DNA of 64,000 nucleotides from Actinopolyspora xinjiangensis (GTDB taxonomy: Bacteria; Actinomycetota; Actinomycetes; Mycobacteriales; Pseudonocardiaceae), in contig NZ_FNJR01000003.1 of the NCBI RefSeq assembly GCF_900104475.1, forward strand, positions 164,917 to 228,916. Reading direction: 5' to 3'. The notes beneath the pieces are model-generated. The model did not search any database and was not told the origin of the DNA. It worked only from the letters and a program-made list of their open reading frames with translations. Every line of letters begins with the position of its first letter. Position 1 is the stretch's first letter. This document shows, piece by piece, positions 1 through 8,057 of the stretch. A program made the translations under genes and the position numbers.

Positions 1-1164
1 CGGTACCCGCTTCGAGGACTCGGCCAGCACGCTGGAGAACGTGCGCAGCGCTTTCGTGTCGAAAGCGGGATTGTCGTAGGCGTCGGTGACCACGGGCAGG
101 CTTCCGTACTTCTCGTTGAGGATGCTCTGCTCCTCGGCGCTGGTCAGGAACTCGACCAGTTCGACAGCCGCCTCCTTGTTATCGCTGTTGCGGTAGACCG
201 CGATGTTGGTGCCCGCCACGTGGCTGCGCACCGCCTCGCCGCCCTCCGGCATCGGTTCCGGAACCGGCAGCGGGAAGACACCCCACTGGCTGTCCGCCAT
301 GCCCGCGGCGCGGATCGCGGCGATGGCGCTGTTCTGGGCCACCAACATGCCCGCCTCACCGTTCGCGAAGTTTCCCACCGCCTCGGTGGCCGAGCCGATC
401 TCCGCGTCGTCGGGATTGACCACCTCGTACTCGCTCATCAGCTCCACGTAGCGCTGCACGCCGGTCACCATCGGGGGAGAAGCGAACGTCGCCCTGCCGT
501 CGGAGTCGAAAAGCTGGGCCCCCTCCTGGTTCCCGAGCATGAAGGCGAAGTGCGCGTTCTCGGTGTAGCTGGCCCCGGCGAGCGTCATCCCCCACTGCTC
601 CTGGCTCGGGCGGGTGAGCCTACGAGCGACGTCGACGAACTCCGACCAGTTCGACGGCGGCTGTTCGATGCCGGCCTCGCGGAACATCGCCTTGTTGTAG
701 AACACCCCGTAGGAAAGTCCGTACAGCGGAACCGAGGAAGGCGGCCTGCCCGGCATGCCGGTGGAGCTCATGCTCGTCTCCAGGAACCGCTCGCGTCCGC
801 CCAGCTGCCGCATCCGCTCCTCGGTGAACGGCACGAACGCGCCCGTGGCCTGCAACGAGGCCGCCCAGGTGTTCCCCAGATTGACCACGTCCGGACCAAC
901 ACCGGAAACCGCCGATCCCAGGATCTTGTTGAGCAGATCCCCCCAGCCGATCACCTCGACGTTCACCTCGATGCCGGTACGGGCGGTGAACTTCTCGAAC
1001 TCCTCGTTGAGGATTCTGCGATCCTGCTGCGGACTGTTCCCCTGATTACTGGCCCAGTAGGTCAGGGTGCGCCCGTCGTCCTGTTCCCGGGCGCATCCCG
1101 CCAATAGACTCGACATCAGCACCAGGATGAGCACGATCACCCCGGACAACCGTCTGTGCCGCAT
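1..1164 (-). CDS. cebE: cellobiose/oligosaccharide ABC transporter substrate-binding lipoprotein, CebE-like (3' end cut by window)
   Basis: The open frame runs off the left edge, so the C-terminus is missing; 388 codons are present. It starts at ATG 1164 with a short lipoprotein signal and lipobox LLAGC, giving lipid-modified Cys24. The mature part has the fold signature of family 1 (carbohydrate) binding proteins, with an early YWASN segment, a GWGDLLNKIL helix and a GPDVVNLGNTW segment. It should capture cello-oligosaccharides outside the membrane for a CebFG-type permease, which would lie beyond the window. A CebR-type operator sits about 100 bp upstream and the gene is divergent from a GH6 cellulase, which supports the cellobiose assignment. 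The substrate itself is inferred from context, not from the protein. Confidence 0.8.
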   Translation of the reverse strand, partial: MRHRRLSGVIVLILVLMSSLLAGCAREQDDGRTLTYWASNQGNSPQQDRRILNEEFEKFTARTGIEVNVEVIGWGDLLNKILGSAVSGVGPDVVNLGNTWAASLQATGAFVPFTEERMRQLGGRERFLETSMSSTGMPGRPPSSVPLYGLSYGVFYNKAMFREAGIEQPPSNWSEFVDVARRLTRPSQEQWGMTLAGASYTENAHFAFMLGNQEGAQLFDSDGRATFASPPMVTGVQRYVELMSEYEVVNPDDAEIGSATEAVGNFANGEAGMLVAQNSAIAAIRAAGMADSQWGVFPLPVPEPMPEGGEAVRSHVAGTNIAVYRNSDNKEAAVELVEFLTSAEEQSILNEKYGSLPVVTDAYDNPAFDTKALRTFSSVLAESSKRVP

Positions 1165-1266
1165 TACCACTCCTTGTCGCGGCGTCGGAACGAGCCACGG
1201 ATCGGTGCGCTGATCGCGAAGCACACGAGGCGGACCCGACCCCGCGAGCTCACCTGTTCGTCTCAG

Positions 1267-1280
1267 TGGGAGCGCTCTCA
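1267..1280. promoter_or_regulatory. CebR-type operator upstream of the binding protein
   Basis: TGGGAGCGCTCTCA matches the known CebR consensus TGGGAGCGCTCCCA at 13 of 14 positions, and lies in an 18-bp near-palindrome (1265-1282). It is about 100 bp before the binding-protein start, a position suited to repression that cellobiose would relieve. Confidence 0.85.
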
Positions 1281-1465
1281 CTAGTCGTGCAAGACTGCTC
1301 GCGCACCCGTGGATTGTCAAGCACGTCACATGAAACCCCAGCTCACTTCGACTACGCACCAGCCACATTCGACAGCAAACCGTGATCACCGCGTCCGCGC
1401 GGCCGAACGGACGATCGGAGCGGCCCGAAATCCGGGGTTTACGCAACGCGTTCAAGTCGTTAATT

Positions 1466-1479
1466 TGGGAGCGCTCCCA
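1466..1479. promoter_or_regulatory. CebR-type operator upstream of GH6 cellulase
   Basis: TGGGAGCGCTCCCA is a perfect 14-bp palindrome identical to the CebR consensus, about 135 bp before the GH6 start. Its centre is 199 bp from the centre of the other operator in this divergent promoter. The 450-bp gap 1165-1613 contains only these operators and no gene. Confidence 0.9.
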
Positions 1480-1613
1480 GTGATCTGGGTCACCGCTTGG
1501 CCCCGGATTCTGGCAGAGCGATTCGACGTAGCGCACCGCTGTGTCCAGTCGACGGTGGCCGGGGCAGTTGACCGGTTCACCGCCGGAACCGAAAGCAGCA
1601 AGGAGCATCTCGC

Positions 1614-3062
1614 ATGCCATCCAACTCATCCCCCGGGGAGGAGCGGCGCCCGGCCTGGCGTCGCATCATGCCGGGATTCGTCGCGCTGGCGATGACGGCG
1701 GCGGTTCCCATGCTGGCCCCCGCCTCCTCCGAAGCCGCTCCCGCCCATGTGGACAACCCCTTCGCGGGAGCGACCTCCTATGTGAACCCCGACTACGCCG
1801 AGAACGTCCAGTCGTCCATCGACCAGACCCAGGACGCCGAGCTCAAGGCCAAGATGGAGCAGATCAAGTCGTACCCGACGGCGGTGTGGCTCGACCGCAT
1901 CGCGGCCATCGAGGGCGGCGAGGCCAACAGCGGTCGGCTGAGCCTGCGCGAACACCTCGACGAAGCGTTGGCGCAGAAGGGCTCCGGCCCGATCACGGCG
2001 TCGTTCGTCATCTACGACCTGCCCGGCCGCGACTGCGCCGCGCTGGCCTCGAACGGCGAGCTGCCGCTGACGCAGCAGGGACTGCAACGTTACAAGACCG
2101 ACTACATCGACGCCATCACCGACGTGATGGACGACCCCAAGTACAACGACATCCGGATCACCACGGTCATCGAGCCGGACGGGCTGCCCAACCTGGTCAC
2201 CAATCTGGACGATCCGGAGTGCGCCGAGGCGAAGTCCAGCGGAATTCAGGTCGACGCCGTGCAGTACGCCCTCGACGAGCTGCACGACATCTCCAACGTC
2301 TACACCTACATGGACTTCGCGCACTCCGGCTGGCTGGGCTGGAACAACAACCTGACCCAGACGGTGCAGCTCTACACCGACGTCGTGCGGGGCACCGAGG
2401 CCGGCTTCCAGAGCGTCGACGGGTTCGCCACCAACACGTCGAACTACACGCCGACCGAGGAACCCTTCCTGACCGATCCCAACGCCAGGGTCGGCGGGCA
2501 GCAGGTCAGGTCCGGGCAGTTCTACGAGTGGAACCCGAACTTCGACGAGTCCGACTTCGCGGCCAACCTCCACGATCAGTTCGTCAGCAACGGTTGGCCC
2601 AGCGACATCGGAACCATCATCGACACCGGCCGCAACGGTTGGGGCGGTTCGGAGCGCCCCACCCAGGAGAGCTCCAGCACCGACCTGAACACCTACATCG
2701 AGGAGTCGAAGGTGGATCGCCGGGCCCACCGCGGCCTGTGGTGCAACGTCAGCGGTGCCGGGATCGGAATTCCTCCCCAGGCCTCGCCCTCCGGTTACGG
2801 TTCCAACATCGACGCGTTCGTGTGGACGAAGCCGCCGGGCGAGTCCGACGGCTCCAGTGAGGAGATCCCCAACGACGAGGGCAAGCACGCCGATCCGATG
2901 TGCGACCCCGACTACGTCGCCCCGAACGCGGGCAACAACCCCACCGGAGCGATGCCGGACTCCCCACTGGCGGGCCACTGGTTCCACGAGCAGTTCGAGA
3001 TGCTGGTGCAAAACGCCCATCCGGAGATCGAAACAGCCGCCGCCCGAAAGGAGAAGAACTGA
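1614..3062 (+). CDS. secreted GH6 cellulase (cellobiohydrolase/endoglucanase)
   Basis: A 482-residue glycoside hydrolase family 6 protein that cleaves beta-1,4-glucan with inversion. A basic N-terminus and hydrophobic core end in an Ala-rich cleavage region near residue 42. The catalytic domain fills the rest. YDLPGRDC places Asp140 at the site of Trichoderma Cel6A Asp175, and VIEPDGLPN places Asp189 at the site of the proton donor Asp221. DFAHSGWLGW and IDTGRNGWGG are further family motifs. The length, with long loops, is closer to exo- than endo-acting members, but loop closure cannot be judged here. There is no carbohydrate-binding module or linker at either end, unlike many Streptomyces and Thermobifida homologues. 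A perfect CebR operator lies upstream and a terminator hairpin downstream. Confidence 0.93.
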   Translation: MPSNSSPGEERRPAWRRIMPGFVALAMTAAVPMLAPASSEAAPAHVDNPFAGATSYVNPDYAENVQSSIDQTQDAELKAKMEQIKSYPTAVWLDRIAAIEGGEANSGRLSLREHLDEALAQKGSGPITASFVIYDLPGRDCAALASNGELPLTQQGLQRYKTDYIDAITDVMDDPKYNDIRITTVIEPDGLPNLVTNLDDPECAEAKSSGIQVDAVQYALDELHDISNVYTYMDFAHSGWLGWNNNLTQTVQLYTDVVRGTEAGFQSVDGFATNTSNYTPTEEPFLTDPNARVGGQQVRSGQFYEWNPNFDESDFAANLHDQFVSNGWPSDIGTIIDTGRNGWGGSERPTQESSSTDLNTYIEESKVDRRAHRGLWCNVSGAGIGIPPQASPSGYGSNIDAFVWTKPPGESDGSSEEIPNDEGKHADPMCDPDYVAPNAGNNPTGAMPDSPLAGHWFHEQFEMLVQNAHPEIETAAARKEKN

Positions 3063-3130
3063 GCGCGGCACCCAGAAATTCTGATCCGGCTGGATCGATC
3101 CGGCGCACCTCGTAGACCAGCCGGCCCAGC

Positions 3131-3164
3131 ACCGTCCCGCCCGAATCGGAACGGGCGGGACGGT
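3131..3164 (+). terminator. rho-independent-type hairpin after GH6
   Basis: Perfect 13-bp GC-rich stem (3131-3143 with 3152-3164) and an 8-nt loop, 68 nt after the GH6 stop. The rest of 3063-3393 shows only an AT-rich stretch (about 3290-3360) that probably holds the monooxygenase promoter. Confidence 0.8.
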
Positions 3165-3393
3165 CTCTCACACACCGAGACATAACCCGAACCACGAACG
3201 GCTGGAGTCACCCAACGCAGCGAATTCGACAACCGCCCCCAGCTCCGGAAACACAGGAAAAACCCAACGAAAAACACCACACCAGAAAAAACTTGCACAG
3301 CTTCACAAAATCACCTGATCACACTATTTAATTTTCTTGGACACTCCCTAGAATTGAGCGCGAGACACGAAACAAAACCAAACAGGAGCGGAA

Positions 3394-4065
3394 ATGCGAT
3401 TACGAGGAAAAATGATCGCGATCGGCGCCTTCGGTGCCGCGGTCGCATTGTTCGCCTCGACCATGAATCCCGGAGTGGCGCAGGCCCACGGCGGGTTCAC
3501 GTACCCGAAGACGAGGACCTACGCCTGCTACGTGAACGGTCTGGAGGGCGGGCAGGGGGGTGACCTCGCCCCCACCAATCCGGCCTGCGCCGAGGCCATA
3601 GAGCGCGGCGGCAAGACCGCGCTGTGGAACTGGTTCGGCAATCTGATCAGCGACGCGGGCGGCAACCACCGCGAGATCATCCCCGACGGGAAGCTGTGCG
3701 GGCCCACCGAGACGTTCGACGCCTACAACATGGCCCGCACAGACTGGCCCACCACCACGATGCCCGCCGGGGAGACGGTGACCCTGCGCTACAACGCCTG
3801 GGCGCCCCACCCCGGCACCTGGTACCAGTACGTCACCAAGGACAGCTGGGACCCCACCGAACCGCTCGCCTGGTCCGACCTGGAGCCGGAACCGTTCAAC
3901 ACGGTCACGAACCCGCCGATCAACGGCAGCGGACCGCACGGGGACGAGTACACCTGGCAGGCCGAGCTCCCCGACAAGGAAGGCAGGCATCTCATCTACT
4001 CGATCTGGCAGCGCTCGGACAGTCCGGAAGCCTTCTACAACTGCTCCGACGTGATCTTCGAGTGA
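3394..4065 (+). CDS. AA10 lytic polysaccharide monooxygenase, single domain
   Basis: A 223-residue copper enzyme that cleaves crystalline polysaccharide oxidatively. The signal peptide ends AQA, exposing His32 as the mature N-terminus. His139 in APHPGTW is the second histidine of the copper brace. The C-terminal AFYNCSDVIF segment carries the aromatic (Phe214) expected at the axial copper position of cellulose-active AA10 enzymes. It lies between GH6 and GH12 genes, so cellulose is the likely substrate; chitin cannot be excluded from sequence alone. It has no CBM2 or other module, whereas many actinobacterial cellulose-active AA10s have one. The start follows an AGGAGCGGAA ribosome binding site. 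Confidence 0.93.
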   Translation: MRLRGKMIAIGAFGAAVALFASTMNPGVAQAHGGFTYPKTRTYACYVNGLEGGQGGDLAPTNPACAEAIERGGKTALWNWFGNLISDAGGNHREIIPDGKLCGPTETFDAYNMARTDWPTTTMPAGETVTLRYNAWAPHPGTWYQYVTKDSWDPTEPLAWSDLEPEPFNTVTNPPINGSGPHGDEYTWQAELPDKEGRHLIYSIWQRSDSPEAFYNCSDVIFE

Positions 4066-4095
4066 CCGTTCGGCGGTGACTCACCAGTCAGCAGT

Positions 4096-4143
4096 GGTGA
4101 CGGGAGACGCCAACCGTGGCCCGTGCCGTGTGCTCCCGTCACC
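4096..4143 (+). promoter_or_regulatory. inverted repeat between AA10 and GH12 genes
   Basis: An 11-bp perfect stem, 4096-4106 (GGTGACGGGAG) with 4133-4143, and a 26-nt loop. It fills most of the 112-bp gap between the AA10 stop and the GH12 start. It could be an intercistronic terminator or an mRNA-stabilising hairpin; there is no U-tract. Confidence 0.5.
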
Positions 4144-4177
4144 GCTCCACCTCCTACCGGACAGGAGCATCTCCCAG

Positions 4178-4945
4178 ATGTTCAGCGGAAAGAGACTTCG
4201 GTCGTGTGCCGCGGTCGCCCTCGCCGTCTCGGGGTTGGCGCTGAGCTCGTTGACCACCGGCACGGTCGCGGCACAACCCGCCACCACTCTGTGCGGCAAG
4301 TACGCCTCCACCCAGGTCGAGGGTGGACGCTACATCGTGCAGAACAACGTGTGGGGAGCCGACACCGAGCAGTGCCTCAATGTGGACGGGAGCTCGTTCA
4401 CGGTGACCACGGCCAACCACGACAAGGCGACCAACGGTTCCCCGGCGGGATATCCCTCCATCTACGCCGGTTGTCACTACGGCAACTGCACCACGGGGAC
4501 CGGTCTGCCCGTACGTGCCGATCGAATGACCGAGGCCACCACCAGTTGGGACATCACCACCCCCGAGACCGGCACCTACAACGCCGCCTACGACCTCTGG
4601 TTCGACCCGGAGCCGAGCAAGTCGGGGCAGAACGCCGCCGAACTGATGATCTGGCTCGACCATCGCGGTGACATCCAGCCGATCGGATCCCCGGTGGGCA
4701 CCTTCACCGTGGACGGTGCCCGGTGGGAGATCTGGACCGGTAACGTCGGGTGGAACGTGATCAGCTACGTCCGCACGGAATCGACCGATTCCGTCGACCT
4801 CGACCTGACCGCCTTCAGCGCCGACGCGGTCGAACGGGGCTCGGTCGAACCGAGTTGGTACCTCAACAGCGTGCAGGCCGGATTCGAGCCGTGGGTCGGC
4901 GGCACCGGTCTCGCCACGAACGATTTCTCGGTCAACATCGGTTGA
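4178..4945 (+). CDS. secreted GH12 endoglucanase
   Basis: A 255-residue retaining endo-beta-1,4-glucanase. The ATG at 4178 follows AGGAG at 4163-4167 and opens a signal peptide ending near VAAQPAT. The mature domain begins with the conserved CGKY segment. Glu155 in AELMIWLDH is the nucleophile position and Glu237 in AGFEPWVGG the acid/base position of GH12. NNVWGA near the N-terminus is also typical of bacterial GH12 enzymes. The protein ends directly after the catalytic domain with no CBM. It is the third member of the cellulose island and ends in a strong terminator. No CebR box was found in front of it, so it may be read through from the AA10 gene. Confidence 0.92.
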   Translation: MFSGKRLRSCAAVALAVSGLALSSLTTGTVAAQPATTLCGKYASTQVEGGRYIVQNNVWGADTEQCLNVDGSSFTVTTANHDKATNGSPAGYPSIYAGCHYGNCTTGTGLPVRADRMTEATTSWDITTPETGTYNAAYDLWFDPEPSKSGQNAAELMIWLDHRGDIQPIGSPVGTFTVDGARWEIWTGNVGWNVISYVRTESTDSVDLDLTAFSADAVERGSVEPSWYLNSVQAGFEPWVGGTGLATNDFSVNIG

Positions 4946-4957
4946 TCAACACCGACC

Positions 4958-4987
4958 ACGGGCGGGCACGAGTTCGTGCCCGCCCGT
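4958..4987. terminator. terminator between GH12 and cebR-like gene
   Basis: 13-bp perfect stem (4958-4970 with 4975-4987) with a 4-nt loop, followed by CTGTTT. It sits between convergent genes and can serve both. Confidence 0.85.
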
Positions 4988-5112
4988 CTGTTTCGGGAGC
5001 CGCCGATCCGAACCGCGAGCTCGCCGAATCGCCGTAGCTTCACCTCACGGAGGGACTCTTGTGCTGGCACGACGGATGGCCGAGAACGGCCGGTGCGCCG
5101 CGGTCGTGACGT

Positions 5113-6144
5113 TCACGCAGAACCGCGGCGGACGAGCTCGGTGGGCAGGATCACCGGATCCAGACTGCGTGTCGGGTCCTCCAGCTGCGCGATGAGCAAC
5201 CGCGCCAGTTCCGCCCCCATCCGCTGCACCGGCTGGGCCACACTGGTCAGGGCGGGTTCGGTGTTGCGGGCGACGTCGGAGTCGTCGAAGCCGATCACCG
5301 CGACGTCCTCGGGAACTCGCCTGCCCGCCGCGCGCAGCACCCGCATCGCCCCCGCGGCCATCAGGTCGCTGGCCGCGAAGACGGCGTCCACGTCACTGTC
5401 CCGCTCGAGCACCTCACGCATGGCCTGTTCACCACTGGCCTGTCCGAAATCGCCCTGCGCGACCAGCCGCGTCACCCCTCGACGGGCCTTGAGCGCGCTC
5501 CGGTACCCGTCCAGTCGATCGATTCCGGCCGCCATGTCCTGCGGGCCGGTCAACGTGGCGATCCGACGCCTGCCGGACTGGTAGAGGTACTCGGTAGCGG
5601 TCCTGGCACCGGTCGAGTTGTCCGCGTCGACGAACGGGACCGACACCTCGGAGGAGAGCGGACGACCGTTCAACGCCACCGGAGCTCCCGCTTCCACGAG
5701 TTTGCGGGGCAACGGATCGTCACCGTGCAGCGAGATGAGCACGGCACCGTCGACGTGACCGTTGCCGACGAGCTGCTCCACCCGGTCCCGCTGGCGCGCG
5801 CCACTGGCCATCATCAGGTTGAGCTGCAGGTTCGTCTTGGCCAGTTCCTGCCCGAGTCCGCGCACCAGGCCCGCGAAGAAGGGCTCGTCGAAGACCCGGG
5901 CCTCGGACTCGGAGACCACCAGCAACACGGTGTCGGTTCGCCTGGTCACCAGGCTGCGCGCGGCGTGGTTCGGCACGTAGCCGAGCTTGTCGATGGCGTC
6001 CTGCACGGCGTGCAGCGTGGTGGTACTGACTTCGAGCGAGCCGTTGACCACACGGGATACGGTGCCTCGCGAGACGCCGGCCTCCGCGGCCACCTGTTCG
6101 AGCGTCGGCCGCCCGGTCGTCCGCACACGCCCAAGACTCGTCAT
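5113..6144 (-). CDS. cebR: LacI-family transcriptional repressor, CebR-like
   Basis: A 343-residue LacI/GalR regulator. The start is placed at ATG 6144, six bases after GGAGG; an upstream in-frame GTG/ATG would add 21 non-conserved residues. Residues 14-35 form the HTH, with the LacI signature SRGTVSRVVNG for minor/major groove reading, and a hinge helix (YVPNHAARSL) follows. The remainder is a periplasmic-binding-protein-like effector domain with the family's FDDSDVARNTEPALTSV segment. Two CebR-consensus operators lie in the neighbouring cellulase promoter, which makes it the likely cellobiose-responsive repressor of this island. A weaker half-matching site just upstream of its own start suggests autoregulation. 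Confidence 0.88.
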   Translation of the reverse strand: MTSLGRVRTTGRPTLEQVAAEAGVSRGTVSRVVNGSLEVSTTTLHAVQDAIDKLGYVPNHAARSLVTRRTDTVLLVVSESEARVFDEPFFAGLVRGLGQELAKTNLQLNLMMASGARQRDRVEQLVGNGHVDGAVLISLHGDDPLPRKLVEAGAPVALNGRPLSSEVSVPFVDADNSTGARTATEYLYQSGRRRIATLTGPQDMAAGIDRLDGYRSALKARRGVTRLVAQGDFGQASGEQAMREVLERDSDVDAVFAASDLMAAGAMRVLRAAGRRVPEDVAVIGFDDSDVARNTEPALTSVAQPVQRMGAELARLLIAQLEDPTRSLDPVILPTELVRRGSA

Positions 6145-6190
6145 ACGGCCTCCAGCTCGCCCCAAGGGTCGTTCTCCCCAGCCATAGTAC

Positions 6191-6204
6191 TGGGAACGCT
6201 CACG
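6191..6204. promoter_or_regulatory. weak CebR-like site upstream of the LacI gene
   Basis: TGGGAACGCTCACG matches the CebR consensus at 11 of 14 positions, about 47-60 bp before the repressor start codon. Autoregulation is plausible but not certain. Confidence 0.4.
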
Positions 6205-6308
6205 CAAGAAACGCCCGCACTCACCAGAGAATATTACAAAACGCGTCTGAACGGTGACAGGCGATCGTCACGATCGTGGGGCGTCCTCGTGAGGTGCGTG
6301 GGGCGAAC

Positions 6309-6330
6309 GGTTACGCGCGTGGCGCGAACC
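6309..6330. promoter_or_regulatory. 22-bp imperfect palindrome upstream of narK-like gene
   Basis: GGTTaCGCG and CGCGaACC arms flank four to five central bases, about 125 bp before the transporter start. It could be an operator for the neighbouring HemD-like regulator or for GlnR. The rest of 6145-6455 shows no gene. Confidence 0.35.
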
Positions 6331-6455
6331 GGACGCACAGCCCACCGCTTGCGGATGTGCGTGGAATTTCGCACACAGGTCATCGCGTGTCGTCGATTCG
6401 AAATTACCACGTGCTCGAATGCTCGCGGCGGAAACGAACAACCGGAGAGGAACGG

Positions 6456-7850
6456 ATGAGCACCCCCAGCCTCGAACGAGACCGGACAACGACGGAACCA
6501 CGAGGAAACGGGCGTTGGATAAACCACTGGACCCCCGAGGACCCCGACTTCTGGAACCGAACCGGGAAACGGGTGGCCTGGCGAAACCTGTGGCTGTCGG
6601 TTCTGGCCGAGCACCTGGGGTTCAACGTCTGGACACTGATGAGCATCGTCGTGGTGAGCCTGGACGACGTAGGATACTCCTTCACAGTGGGGCAGACTTT
6701 CTGGTTGCTCATACTTCCCAACCTGGTCGGAGCCGCGCTGCGCATCCCCTACACCTTCGCGATACCGAGGTTCGGAGGGAGAGGATGGACCACCACGAGC
6801 GCCTCGTTGCTGCTGATTCCGTGCGCCATGCTCGCCGGGGCGGTCACGTTCGACGGAACTCCCTACTGGTTCTTCCTGCTCACCGCCGCAGCTATGGGAG
6901 TCGGAGGCGGAAACTTCTCCTCCTCGATGACCAACATATCCTTCTTCTTCCCGGAGCGCAGGAAAGGATTGGCGCTGGGAATCAACGCGGCCGGCGGCAA
7001 CATCGGCGTCGCCGTGAGCCAGTTGCTCGTACCATTCGCGATACACCTCGGCACCGGAGTCAACCTTTCCTACGCTGCCCTGATGTGGATGCCGGTGATC
7101 ATCGTATCCGCGGCCTGCTCGTGGTCGTTCATGAACAGCCTGACGGTGGCGAAACCCGACAACACCTCCTACCGAAAGGCTGTGACCAGCAAGCACACTC
7201 CGGTGATGGCCCTGCTCTACATCGGCAGCTTCGGGTCGTTCATCGGGTTCTCCTTCGCTTTCCCCTCATTGATCGGAATAGTTTTCTCCGAGTTCTCGGG
7301 TTTCACCGGAGTAGCCTTCGTCGGGGCACTCATCGGCTCGGTGGCACGACCGTTCGGAGGCTGGCTCTCGGACCGCCTGGGCGGGGCGAGAATCACGTTC
7401 TGGAACTTCGTCGGACTGGCGCTGGGGACGCTGGGGGCTCTCCTCGGCGTACGAGCCGAGAACTTCGCCGTCTTCTTTACTTCCTTCGTGCTGCTGTTCG
7501 TGCTCACCGGGATAGGGAACGGTTCGACCTATCGCATGATCCCTCTGATATTCAAGGTGGAGACGAGCGAACGGGTGAGGCGAACCGGAGAGGACGAGGA
7601 CCTCGCGCAAAAAGCCGCCAAACGTCAGTCCGGGGCGGTCGTGGGAATCGTCGGATCCATCGGGGCCTTCGGCGGCGTCGTGATCAACCTGGTTTTCAAG
7701 TTCTCGTTGCAGGCCAACGGAACTCTGGTCCCGGCGCTGCTCGCGATCCTCGTGTTCTTCCTCGCGTGCGTTCTCACCACCTGGTGGTTCTACGTACGCA
7801 GCAGGTTCGCGATCGAACGCTTCCCCAACCTCGCCCACGCGCACATCTGA
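6456..7850 (+). CDS. narK: NarK-type nitrate/nitrite MFS transporter
   Basis: A 464-residue, 12-helix major facilitator protein of the nitrate/nitrite porter (NNP) family. The ATG at 6456 follows GGAGAGG. The strongest evidence is the nitrate signature in helix 5, GGGNFSSSMTNISFFFPE, followed by RRKGLALGINAAGGNIG, and a second Gly-rich NGSTYRMIPLIF motif in helix 11. It should import nitrate or exchange nitrate for nitrite at the plasma membrane. No nitrate or nitrite reductase is in the window. The following gene encodes a regulator type known to control nitrate assimilation in Streptomyces, which supports an assimilatory role. Confidence 0.92.
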   Translation: MSTPSLERDRTTTEPRGNGRWINHWTPEDPDFWNRTGKRVAWRNLWLSVLAEHLGFNVWTLMSIVVVSLDDVGYSFTVGQTFWLLILPNLVGAALRIPYTFAIPRFGGRGWTTTSASLLLIPCAMLAGAVTFDGTPYWFFLLTAAAMGVGGGNFSSSMTNISFFFPERRKGLALGINAAGGNIGVAVSQLLVPFAIHLGTGVNLSYAALMWMPVIIVSAACSWSFMNSLTVAKPDNTSYRKAVTSKHTPVMALLYIGSFGSFIGFSFAFPSLIGIVFSEFSGFTGVAFVGALIGSVARPFGGWLSDRLGGARITFWNFVGLALGTLGALLGVRAENFAVFFTSFVLLFVLTGIGNGSTYRMIPLIFKVETSERVRRTGEDEDLAQKAAKRQSGAVVGIVGSIGAFGGVVINLVFKFSLQANGTLVPALLAILVFFLACVLTTWWFYVRSRFAIERFPNLAHAHI

Positions 7851-8057
7851 TCGACAGTCGCGGCCAACGCAGCGAAGTGACTTTAACAGCGGGGAAACCT
7901 TTTCGAACCAGGATTGACACCGCCGAAGGCGAGCATCCGTCGAAACAACACCGACCGAGGAGGTGGGACACCGCGCACGGCAGTAGCCATCAGGCGGCCC
8001 ATCCCTCCGACACCCCTGCTCCTGCGAGGACAACGTAGGCGCGAACCGAGCGCGGCG

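Noticed and set aside
1626-3071. Long minus-strand open frame opposite GH6
   Set aside because: Same GC effect; the product has no motif and the plus strand encodes a clear GH6 enzyme.
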